Shown piece by piece: positions 52,544-59,249 of a DNA stretch of 59,249 nt (position 1 is its first letter; each line of letters opens with the position of its first letter). Location: assembly GCA_002840165.1 (NCBI GenBank), contig PGZN01000008.1:1-59249 (forward strand), written 5' to 3'. The notes under the pieces were generated by a model. The model saw only the letters and a program-made list of their open reading frames with translations. It was not told the origin of the DNA and searched no databases. The position numbers were made by a program, and so were the translations under genes. Origin of the DNA: Firmicutes bacterium HGW-Firmicutes-8. Its GTDB lineage: Bacteria; Bacillota; Thermincolia; Thermincolales; UBA2595.

Positions 52544-53389
52544 TTGAGTCAAGTGTTGATTCCGGAAAATATTAATTATAAAAAAATATTGTGGCTTAAA
52601 GAAGTTGGAGGTCCAGACAGATGGGCTTATATGGATGTTAACGAAAGGGATATTTTTGATTTACACTGGCCAAAAACTAGCCCTAAATACCCTGCCAAGG
52701 CTGCAATCGGTGATATAATTTTACTTAAGCAACATCGTAAACTTACTCATTTAGTAATACCTTATTCAAATCAAGTGTTTGAAAGGTTCATTATGCCTCG
52801 TTGGCCTATGGCAAGAGAAGTAATTTGTTTGCGAAAATTGGATATAGACTCAGCTCCTTGGCTTAATCAAGTATTTCCTTTTTCGTTACAAGGTGGCGCT
52901 CATGGAATTGGATATTCACTTCAGAGTTTCTTAAATAGTCATCCCGGAATAATTACTCTCGACCAATTACAGAAAAATATTTGGAGAGCTTTTTTCTCTT
53001 CTTTAGAACCATTTCCAGTTAAATTACAGGATGAGAGCCCAGAAGATGAATATACTGTTGAGGAATTCCCCGAGGGTAAACCAATTCAGTCACTACACCT
53101 TAGACGCGAAAGAAATGCTAAATTAGTTAAACTTAAAAAAGATACTGTTCTGAAACAAAAAGGTATTCTTAAATGCGAAGTATGTCAGTTTTCGTTTCTT
53201 GACAAATACGGAGATATTGGTCAAAATTTCATAGAAGCTCACCATATAGTTCCATTGTCAGAACTTAAACCAGAATCAATGAATACGATAGATGATTTGG
53301 CTTTGGTTTGTTCGAATTGCCATAGAATGTTACATAAAATCAGACCGTGGATTACAGTAGACCAACTAAAAGAAAGACTAATTACATAG
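52544..53389 (+). CDS. HNH endonuclease (cassette 4)
   Basis: 281-residue protein with a C-terminal HNH domain: CEVCQFSF near 203, then YGDIGQNFIEAHHIVPLSEL near 220-240 and DDLALVCSNCHRMLH near 248-262. This is the full C-x2-C ... HH ... C-x2-CH-x3-H zinc-nuclease pattern of McrA-like enzymes. The N-terminal 130 residues include GDIILLKQHRKLTHLV, reminiscent of EVE/PUA-type modules, not confirmed. The TTG start follows AAGGAG. The domain plan suits a modification- or sequence-dependent restriction nuclease, which is inference. Confidence 0.82.
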   Translation: MSQVLIPENINYKKILWLKEVGGPDRWAYMDVNERDIFDLHWPKTSPKYPAKAAIGDIILLKQHRKLTHLVIPYSNQVFERFIMPRWPMAREVICLRKLDIDSAPWLNQVFPFSLQGGAHGIGYSLQSFLNSHPGIITLDQLQKNIWRAFFSSLEPFPVKLQDESPEDEYTVEEFPEGKPIQSLHLRRERNAKLVKLKKDTVLKQKGILKCEVCQFSFLDKYGDIGQNFIEAHHIVPLSELKPESMNTIDDLALVCSNCHRMLHKIRPWITVDQLKERLIT

Positions 53390-53399
53390 GTAAGGTACC

Positions 53400-53566
53400 G
53401 CTGCATCGTCTATCAACAGGCTAAACGGTTCCGCTACGCTTCACCCCACTTCCCTCGTCCTCGACTTTCACGGTTTTTGCGAAGAAAGGGCCAGGTCGGT
53501 GAGCGGCGAAAACTGCGCCAGCCTGTGGGTTGAGCCAGTTCGGTTAGCCAATATTTAGATGAAATA
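53400..53566 (+). repeat. attC-like site D (most complete)
   Basis: Left half TCTATCAAC-aGGCTAAAC (L'' 53419-53426) and TTCCGCTACG. Right half GCGCCAGCCTG, GGTTAGCC (L' 53542-53549), AATAT and TTTAGAT-GAAAT (53554-53565). Length about 165 nt. Confidence 0.65.
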
Positions 53567-53587
53567 ACGGCACAAGGAGGGAAGTTA

Positions 53588-54586
53588 ATGATGAAATTTG
53601 CACAATCAGTAAGTAGCTTTTTGAATGCTAAGCCAATCCAAGGATACGAAAGCAACTTAAAAGTTTTTAGAGAGTTTTTAAAGAATAGAGGTATTTCCGA
53701 CAATACTTTAAAAGTTTATTTACAGGGGATGAGAACCAAAGCCTTTATCGAAAGTCTTAACTTTTATATAGATAATAGAGGCGTTTCATCCATAGATACA
53801 GCACAAAGATATGTTTCAGCTCTAAAAGAATACTTCCTGTTCTTAATAGATGAAGGACTGATTATCAATAATGAACTATTAAACGAAATAGGTCTTCCTA
53901 TTTACAGTGAGAAGTCTTTTAGGAATCAGCTAAATACTTCCATTTCAGAAGATAAGAGACTTGAAAAAGGAGATTTTGTTAAAGGATTTTCAGAGAATGT
54001 TGCAATTGATTTAATAGCTAGTTGTGACGAAACTCTAAAAATCGATATTAAACAAGCTGTTAGCAAGAAGAATTTATATAACAGCTTTCTATCGGCATTG
54101 ATTATTAAACTTCTTTTATTCACTGGCTTAGCGTATAGACAAGTTACTAAGATATCTTTGGCAGCATATTCGGAAAGATATAATGTTCTATCGATTAACG
54201 GGTTTAGAATTCATATGCCAATAATTATGAGTGACCAAATTCGTCGATACATTAGCATTAGAGAAACGGTATTATATAACATCAAACAGCAATCCGAACT
54301 TTTTTTTGTTGAGTTTGATGGGAAAAACCTTGCTTATATGACATCGCGAACTGCTAAATTTTTGGCGGGATTGAGTGGGCGCAAGGACTTAAACGGACTT
54401 ATTAAGTATGCTATAACATCTATGATAAGAAAGGGAGTAAATGAAAGTATTATAAAAAAGTTTACTGGTGTGGGTGATACGATTTACAATTCATGCCAAG
54501 ACATTGTAAATGACGAAATGGATGAAAATTCTACAAGATACCTTGATTCCAAATTGAGAAGCCTTAAGATCTGGGATTTACTGTGA
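53588..54586 (+). CDS. Degenerate tyrosine-recombinase-like protein (cassette 5)
   Basis: 332-residue protein with a SAM-like core-binding domain (about 15-95) and a C-terminal domain following the tyrosine recombinase fold: LLLFTGLAYRQVTKISL, PIIMSDQIRRYI and ITSMIRKGVNESIIKKFTGVGDTIY. Catalytic positions are altered. TGLR reads TGLA, the H-x-x-R box reads NGLI and LGH is lost; a Tyr near the end (TIY) is kept. It is therefore probably inactive, or a DNA-binding derivative. It lies mid-array in cassette orientation, so it is cargo and not the integron integrase. AGGAGGG precedes the ATG. Confidence 0.6.
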   Translation: MMKFAQSVSSFLNAKPIQGYESNLKVFREFLKNRGISDNTLKVYLQGMRTKAFIESLNFYIDNRGVSSIDTAQRYVSALKEYFLFLIDEGLIINNELLNEIGLPIYSEKSFRNQLNTSISEDKRLEKGDFVKGFSENVAIDLIASCDETLKIDIKQAVSKKNLYNSFLSALIIKLLLFTGLAYRQVTKISLAAYSERYNVLSINGFRIHMPIIMSDQIRRYISIRETVLYNIKQQSELFFVEFDGKNLAYMTSRTAKFLAGLSGRKDLNGLIKYAITSMIRKGVNESIIKKFTGVGDTIYNSCQDIVNDEMDENSTRYLDSKLRSLKIWDLL

Positions 54587-54600
54587 TTTAATTGCGGGCA

Positions 54601-54677
54601 GTGCCGTTACATTGTCCAACAACAGGCTAAACGGCTCCGCTACGATTCGGCCTAACTGTCCCGTGTCCTCGGTGAGC
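54601..54677 (+). repeat. attC-like site E, left half only
   Basis: GTCCAAC (R'', 54614-54620) - aaca - GGCTAAAC (L'', 54625-54632) and GGCTCCGCTACG, then matching site D up to CGGTGAGC (54670-54677). The expected right half is absent here but is found at 57429-57489. Confidence 0.6.
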
Positions 54678-54859
54678 TAAACCTCATTTGCGTCTTTATC
54701 ATAACCCTTGGGCTAAGGTTTGTATAAATCGTCAAAGTCAAAGGATGAAGGAAATATCATGGCGATTAGAACAAATATTACTGGAATTGCCTCAGTAGAA
54801 CACAGCCGAATAAATCAGACGTTTGGCTACACGGATAAACACGAGAAGGGTGATATTTT

Positions 54860-57394
54860 ATGCCAGCTAAATATCCAGATGCAATTGGTTACCTAAACGA
54901 CTTAGCCAAAGAAGTTGGCGAGGATTGGTTTACAATGATATGCAATCTTTCAGCAATCATTGGAAAATCGAGTCTGGATAAGCTAGACATTGAAACCCTA
55001 CTCGCTTTGTTCACCGGACAAGCCAGCTATTTGGGCATAACGTCTACAGGAGCTACGACTAGTACAACAGCGACTGCTACATTAACAGATTTTCTTGAGA
55101 CACTTTATGGTTTTTCAAACTTTAAGCTTCTTCCAGATACACTTAAAATTGAATTTAGAAAACGAATTACTATCGTTTTCGGTGCGAATGGAAGCGGAAA
55201 ATCAAGTCTTTGTGAAGCGCTAAAAGTACTTGCGAATCCAGAAAAACCGATCAAGCCACTACATAATGTTAGAAAGAAAGGAATGCCAGCGATTGGATTT
55301 AATTATAAGTTTCAGAGTGATACCGTGACACGAACATGGTCACTAGTTACCGGCTATGGACCAAAGTGTTCCACTGTTAAATATTTCGATACTGGAATTG
55401 CGTTAAAAAATGTTAGAGAATCTGTTGATCCGGGCCGTGTGATTGAGCTAACGCCATTCAAGCTACATGTTTTTGAGTGGACGAAGGCGTTAACAACTCA
55501 GTTTCGTGAAACCCTGCAACAGGCTAAGCTAAACAATGCTGCGAAGTTAAGCCAGGCCTTGGAAGAAGTTCGTGTGAAGTTCGTTGAATACAAAAAGCGT
55601 CCGTTAGCTTCAATTGATGAGAAATCACTTTCTATCCTCGCGGAGGAAATTAAGATAGGGGAATTATTTAATCAACTTGCTTTGTTGGAGAATAAGCAAG
55701 CCACGGCAGTGGAAATGGAAAAAGCTATTTCAGAAGAAGGGCTGAAGTTGCTAAAGGCTGAGCATCGAGAACTTGAAGAGTTTATGGTGTCGATTAATAC
55801 TCTGATTAGTTCTGCCGGCTGCCTATGGGAACTAAAACCTATTGTGAAGAAAAAAGAACTCCTTGAAAAGCAGTTAGCTCAAGAGTTATTTGTTAAGGAG
55901 CTGATTCCGGATACAGGTACTTTGGAGACTTATCTTTCACTATTGCGTGCGGCTTCCCAATTATGTAACTTAGATGATACCGAACATCAGACCTGTCCGC
56001 TCTGCAAACGAGAGCTGAATGAACCAGAGAGGAAGTTATTCAAACGTTATTATGAATTGCTATCAGGTCAACTCGAGACAGAGATTAATACACTTAAGAC
56101 TGACCTTGTAAAGGCAGAAGAGTTAGTTAATTCGGTTGACAAGATTAATCCGAAAGTATGGGATAAGTGGATAACCCTATCCCTAGATGTACTTGCTGAT
56201 GCAAAGGCGAATTCGGAATTAGTTATCGGTAGTTGCGGACTGGAAAAACAACCAAATGCCGAATCCAAGCAAGCTCTGGCCTCTCTAAAAGAGCTTTCTG
56301 CTAAAGGTGCAAAAATATTGGAACAGAAAAAGAAAGTAATTGAAGCAGCTGCTGAGGGCAAGGATGAAGTTTTGAAGCAGTTGAAGGAACTTAACAGGGA
56401 GATTGAGCCATTAAAATATGCTCAGTTGATTGAAACATCTCTCGATAAATTGAAAGAAGTACAGCGAATGGCCGATGAAGATGCATTTTGGGCATCGAAA
56501 CTACCGTCTTTTACGTCACTGATGAGGAAGATAACGGATTCGTCGAAAGGAGCACACGAAGAACTAGTTGTCTCGGATTTCGAGATGCGATTGAACGCTG
56601 AATATGAAGCTCTTACAGAAAAGCCGATGGAAGCATTTGGGGTCTCGCTTTGCCGAAAAGGAAGTGAAGCTTCTGTGACCGTGGTGCCACAAATTGGAGG
56701 GAAGGACATAGATGGCATTTTGAGTGAAGGTGAGCAACGTGTTCACTCACTTGCACTGTTTTTCGCTGAGCTGGAAACTTGCCCACAGCCTGTAATTGTT
56801 TTTGATGATCCTATTTCGAGCTTTGATTATAACTATATCGCTAACTATTGTATTCGCTTGCGGGATTTCACACTAGATTACCCAGATAGGCAGATTATCG
56901 TCCTTACACATAATTGGGAGTTCTTTGTGCAACTTCAGACGACTATTAACCAAGCCGGTCTAAACGGGCATATGTCTGTACAAGTGTTAGAAAACTGTGC
57001 GATGGTAAACGACTATAGTGAAAAGGTTGACAATCTAAAGGAGGAAATCACCAATGTCCTTATGCTACCTAGTGAACCAACAAAGACCCAAAAAGAAGAG
57101 CTTGCTGGGAAAATGCGGCGTCTAATTGAAGCGGTCGTTAACACTCATGTATTCAATAATCAGCGTCACCAATATAAACAGAAAAGTCAAGCGGTTTCAG
57201 ATTTTCAGAACTTCACTCAGTTGGTTCCACTTGAACCAACTGAGGCTACAACTCTAAAAGAGCTTTACGCTAAGCTGAGCATACCCGAGCACGATGATCC
57301 TAGGAATTCTTATGTCAACACTGATAAGGCAACTTTTGAAACACGCTACTATCGGATTCTTGCTGTCGAAGCAGCTCTCATTTCACGGAAATAG
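54860..57394 (+). CDS. SMC-like AAA_13 ATPase with zinc hook
   Basis: 844-residue ABC/SMC-type ATPase. The Walker A GANGSGKSS is at 108-116, a long coiled-coil middle contains CPLC (379-382) as a zinc-hook motif, the ABC signature LSEGEQR lies near 620, and Walker B PVIVFDDPISSFD near 643-655. The C terminus (RRLIEAVVNTHVFNNQRHQYK) is not recognised. The plan resembles RloC/PrrC-type AAA_13 proteins, some of which are anticodon nucleases in phage defence; no such nuclease site is proven here. A single gene, with no partner overlapping. It lies between the two halves of a split attC-like site. Confidence 0.8.
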   Translation: MPAKYPDAIGYLNDLAKEVGEDWFTMICNLSAIIGKSSLDKLDIETLLALFTGQASYLGITSTGATTSTTATATLTDFLETLYGFSNFKLLPDTLKIEFRKRITIVFGANGSGKSSLCEALKVLANPEKPIKPLHNVRKKGMPAIGFNYKFQSDTVTRTWSLVTGYGPKCSTVKYFDTGIALKNVRESVDPGRVIELTPFKLHVFEWTKALTTQFRETLQQAKLNNAAKLSQALEEVRVKFVEYKKRPLASIDEKSLSILAEEIKIGELFNQLALLENKQATAVEMEKAISEEGLKLLKAEHRELEEFMVSINTLISSAGCLWELKPIVKKKELLEKQLAQELFVKELIPDTGTLETYLSLLRAASQLCNLDDTEHQTCPLCKRELNEPERKLFKRYYELLSGQLETEINTLKTDLVKAEELVNSVDKINPKVWDKWITLSLDVLADAKANSELVIGSCGLEKQPNAESKQALASLKELSAKGAKILEQKKKVIEAAAEGKDEVLKQLKELNREIEPLKYAQLIETSLDKLKEVQRMADEDAFWASKLPSFTSLMRKITDSSKGAHEELVVSDFEMRLNAEYEALTEKPMEAFGVSLCRKGSEASVTVVPQIGGKDIDGILSEGEQRVHSLALFFAELETCPQPVIVFDDPISSFDYNYIANYCIRLRDFTLDYPDRQIIVLTHNWEFFVQLQTTINQAGLNGHMSVQVLENCAMVNDYSEKVDNLKEEITNVLMLPSEPTKTQKEELAGKMRRLIEAVVNTHVFNNQRHQYKQKSQAVSDFQNFTQLVPLEPTEATTLKELYAKLSIPEHDDPRNSYVNTDKATFETRYYRILAVEAALISRK

Positions 57395-57428
57395 TAGGCG
57401 CCCGAATTTGAGTTTGCAACCAGGGAAG

Positions 57429-57489
57429 CAAAAATCGCGCCAGCCTGCGGGCTGTGCTAGTTTGTTTAGCAAATATGTGAGGCGAAATG
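57429..57489 (+). repeat. attC-like site F, right half only
   Basis: GCGCCAGCCTGCGGG, GTTTAGC (L' 57464-57470), AAATAT, then GTGAGGC-GAAATG (R' 57477-57489). No GGCTAAAC partner lies between the ATPase stop and this half. It is the natural complement of the left half at 54601-54677. Confidence 0.6.
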
Positions 57490-57521
57490 TACTTTGATTC
57501 ATTGAAAGAGGGAAAGTCAAA

Positions 57522-58427
57522 ATGAGATTTCCTAAACGAACAGATAAACATATAAAAGAATCAGATAGTTGGAAGGTTCTGCAAATAAGGACTCCAGCAG
57601 AGTGGATTATTCGGGAAGTAACGGAACGTGATTATGGAGTTGACGCGTATATTGAGTTAGTTTCTGTTTCGGGTGAAGTAAGTGGAAATTTGTGTTCGGT
57701 GCAGCTTAAATCCAGTGAAAAGGTCAAATGGGAACCAGACAACACCTGTAAATTTTCAGGTATTAAAAAGTCGACTATTAATTATTGGATGAATTTACCC
57801 GTTCCTGTTTTCCTTATGTTTGCTGACTTGGTTAAAAGAAAACTATATTTTTGCGCAGTGAAAGAACAGGTCCGTCAGAATTATGCTTCATTCATTGATA
57901 TTCGAGAAACTTTTCAATTCTATTTTCATAATGAACTTGAGGTGGGGACCGATGTCGGGCATGTACTGTTTATGTGGTATTATTTTAAAGAAAAAGCTTT
58001 TAAACAACTTACTAATTATCTAAGGGATATATTAATTCATTGTGAAGCATACTTTAATTTTATTCTAGGCAACCAAGGCAGAGATTTTTTCTTGTATGTT
58101 GATGATGAGCGTCAGTTAACACTGATACATCTTCACAAATGTTGTAAGTTCTTGGCTGAATATTTAGAGATAAAATGGGAGGTTATTGACCTATCCACAG
58201 CATTTGAAAAGGATATGGAAACATGGAAGGATTCAGGATGTTTATTGCATGAAAACACCCTTACGGAAATACTCGAACAATTAGAACCGATATTTATTGA
58301 AATTATTAAAAAGGCAAAGTGGCTAGTGACAGAACAACAAAAAGATTACTGGGAAAATACCGACTGGCCCTTGTACAACGTTTATTACAATCTAGAATTA
58401 GAGAACTTTAAAAGGAAATATTGGTGA
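57522..58427 (+). CDS. DUF4365 domain protein (cassette 7)
   Basis: 301-residue protein with a DUF4365-type domain in the first 130 residues: ERDYGVDAYIEL (35-46) and VQLKSS (60-65) give the D ... Q-x-K arrangement of PD-(D/E)xK nucleases, followed by PVPVFLMFADL. The C-terminal 170 residues are helical and not recognised. GAGGGAAAG precedes the ATG. DUF4365 proteins often lie in defence islands; the function is unproven. Confidence 0.78.
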   Translation: MRFPKRTDKHIKESDSWKVLQIRTPAEWIIREVTERDYGVDAYIELVSVSGEVSGNLCSVQLKSSEKVKWEPDNTCKFSGIKKSTINYWMNLPVPVFLMFADLVKRKLYFCAVKEQVRQNYASFIDIRETFQFYFHNELEVGTDVGHVLFMWYYFKEKAFKQLTNYLRDILIHCEAYFNFILGNQGRDFFLYVDDERQLTLIHLHKCCKFLAEYLEIKWEVIDLSTAFEKDMETWKDSGCLLHENTLTEILEQLEPIFIEIIKKAKWLVTEQQKDYWENTDWPLYNVYYNLELENFKRKYW

Positions 58428-58450
58428 TAACATTAGTCAAAATTAACTAA

Positions 58451-58566
58451 TCGTACCACATCGAACAAAAGGCTAAACGACTCCCCTGCGCTCCGACCTG
58501 ACATCCGCGGCTCCCGGGCTGTCACGAAAGTTCGTGGACCGCCCAGAACGTAGGTTAGACGAAATG
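58451..58566 (+). repeat. attC-like site G
   Basis: ACATCGAAC-aaaa-GGCTAAAC (L'' 58471-58478) and ACTCCCCTGCG. The right edge has the best core of the window, GTTAGAC (58554-58560), which fits GTTRRRY exactly, followed by GAAATG. The L' box is diverged. An inner hairpin CACGAA / TTCGTG lies at 58523-58536. Confidence 0.6.
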
Positions 58567-58625
58567 TCCTGTTTAGAAAATAAAAGTGTGTTTGTTGCGT
58601 TAAATTTGGTAGGTGAGGATAAGGA

Positions 58626-59189
58626 ATGGAGTACTTGTTACCATGTATCGAACAACTTGATTTAGCAGCATCATTATTGGATTCGGCTAGTCCGATACGC
58701 AGCCGATTATCTCTAATCCTCATAGACAATATTGTCGAATTGATGGCTCATCAAAAATGTGAAGAGTTGATTCGTCAAGATAGTTGGTTTCCAAAGGTGA
58801 ATCCACCAAAGTATTCTGCTGGTGACCGCGGAGATGCGCTAGGCAGTAAATTTGCTAATAAGTTTAGATTTCTTTCTAGAATTGGTATTATTTCCTCAGA
58901 TGAACGTGATTTTACATTATTTTGTCATTCGATCCGAAATGAAGCATACCATCTAGGGGTTTTTCATGATGACTTTATATTTGAACTTGCTTGGAATTAC
59001 CATAAACTTGCCTGTGGATATTTTCTTAGACTAAAGCCTAGCGCTTATCGTGTACCTAATTATGGAGAGTTGTCAGAAAACGTAAAGAAATATTTTGGTA
59101 AAGAACGTTGGTTGTTTATTGACTGGGAAACGGTTGCTACTTCTCTTGATTGTTTATGGCAAAATGAAAGTGTAGCGCTCCGGAAGTAG
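58626..59189 (+). CDS. Candidate HEPN-fold protein (cassette 8)
   Basis: 187-residue, mostly helical protein. RNEAYH at residues 104-109 fits the R-N-x(3)-H form of the HEPN ribonuclease motif (R-x4-6-H), preceded and followed by long helices (LILIDNIVELMAHQK; FIFELAWNYHKLACGYFLRL). That suggests a HEPN-like fold, not confirmed by anything else. GGTGAGGATAAGGA precedes the ATG. No antitoxin-like partner is next to it within the window. The attC expected after it is not reached before the end. Confidence 0.62.
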   Translation: MEYLLPCIEQLDLAASLLDSASPIRSRLSLILIDNIVELMAHQKCEELIRQDSWFPKVNPPKYSAGDRGDALGSKFANKFRFLSRIGIISSDERDFTLFCHSIRNEAYHLGVFHDDFIFELAWNYHKLACGYFLRLKPSAYRVPNYGELSENVKKYFGKERWLFIDWETVATSLDCLWQNESVALRK

Positions 59190-59249
59190 AAAAATGTAGC
59201 GGAAAAATGGAAAATCCATTGCCAACACCCCGGAAATACAATACCCTTT

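Larger units (their letters stand above)
45942..59249 (+). mobile_element. Integron-like gene cassette array without integrase
   Basis: Eight single-gene units, all on +, alternate with repeats of attC architecture (GGCTAAAC and its complement GTTTAGCC as L''/L', an R' core GTTAGRC-GAAAT at the right edge). The block is visibly AT-richer than the chromosome to the left and its genes have no housekeeping functions. No intact integron integrase lies in the window; the array may continue past the right end. It best fits a CALIN. The right boundary is not seen. Confidence 0.7.

Noticed and set aside
53588-54586. Integron integrase (intI) of the array
   Set aside because: It lies mid-array in cassette orientation, lacks the catalytic residues and shows no IntI-specific extra segment that could be recognised.

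Overview
The window looks like a chromosomal piece of a low-to-mid GC Firmicute (Bacillota), most likely a Clostridia/Peptococcaceae-type anaerobe. This is inference from Gram-positive style Shine-Dalgarno sites, frequent TTG/GTG starts, a leucine T-box, a glmS ribozyme, a cdaA-cdaR-glmM-glmS cluster and a DUF881-sbp-DUF881 operon. No rRNA or tRNA gene was seen, so the taxon cannot be fixed.

Layout. (1) 1-8740: carB, argF, argG, a small membrane protein and argH, all on +, for carbamoyl phosphate and arginine synthesis. (2) 8750-10920: an unrecognised membrane-anchored protein on -, then aspartate kinase with its own promoter. (3) 10930-24914: a promoter and a T-box with a leucine (CTC) specifier read into ilvD-ilvB-ilvN-ilvC, a second ilvB-type gene, leuA-leuC-leuD-leuB and cimA, a complete branched-chain amino acid block with isoleucine made through citramalate. 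(4) 25551-36110: three AMP-forming acetyl-CoA synthetase genes, the 3' remnant of a fourth, and an HD-GYP / GAF-SpoIIE phosphatase signalling pair. The second and third acs genes share an exactly spaced tandem ACCGTTC element ahead of their promoters. (5) 36360-38164: DUF881-sbp-DUF881 on -. (6) 38415-45720: cdaA, cdaR, an FAD-dependent oxidoreductase, glmM, a glmS ribozyme and glmS, linking c-di-AMP signalling to amino-sugar supply.

(7) 45941 to the end: a visibly AT-richer block of eight one-gene units, all on +. They are separated by imperfect repeats with the four-box architecture of integron attC sites: R''-spacer-L'' (GGCTAAAC) ... L' (GTTTAGCC)-spacer-R' (GTTAGRC followed by GAAAT). 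The array begins at a bare R' core just after the glmS terminator. No intact integrase is in view, so it resembles a CALIN (cluster of attC sites lacking an integrase), which would be unusual in a Firmicute. The cargo looks defence-like: two HNH proteins, a DUF4238 protein, two DUF4365-like nuclease-fold proteins (one fused to a long helical domain), an AAA_13/SMC-like ATPase with a zinc hook, a degenerate tyrosine-recombinase fold and a candidate HEPN protein. An ORF-less group II intron sits exactly inside one R' core, and its removal restores a 12-nt core identical to the one at the left end of the array.

The chromosomal intergenic regions are full of heptanucleotide arrays of the form AGT(T/G)(G/C)NN. 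Often one array faces a complementary one across a short spacer, and one lies inside the P1 hairpin of the glmS ribozyme. Other short inverted repeat families occur in the same gaps. No CRISPR array or insertion sequence was found.
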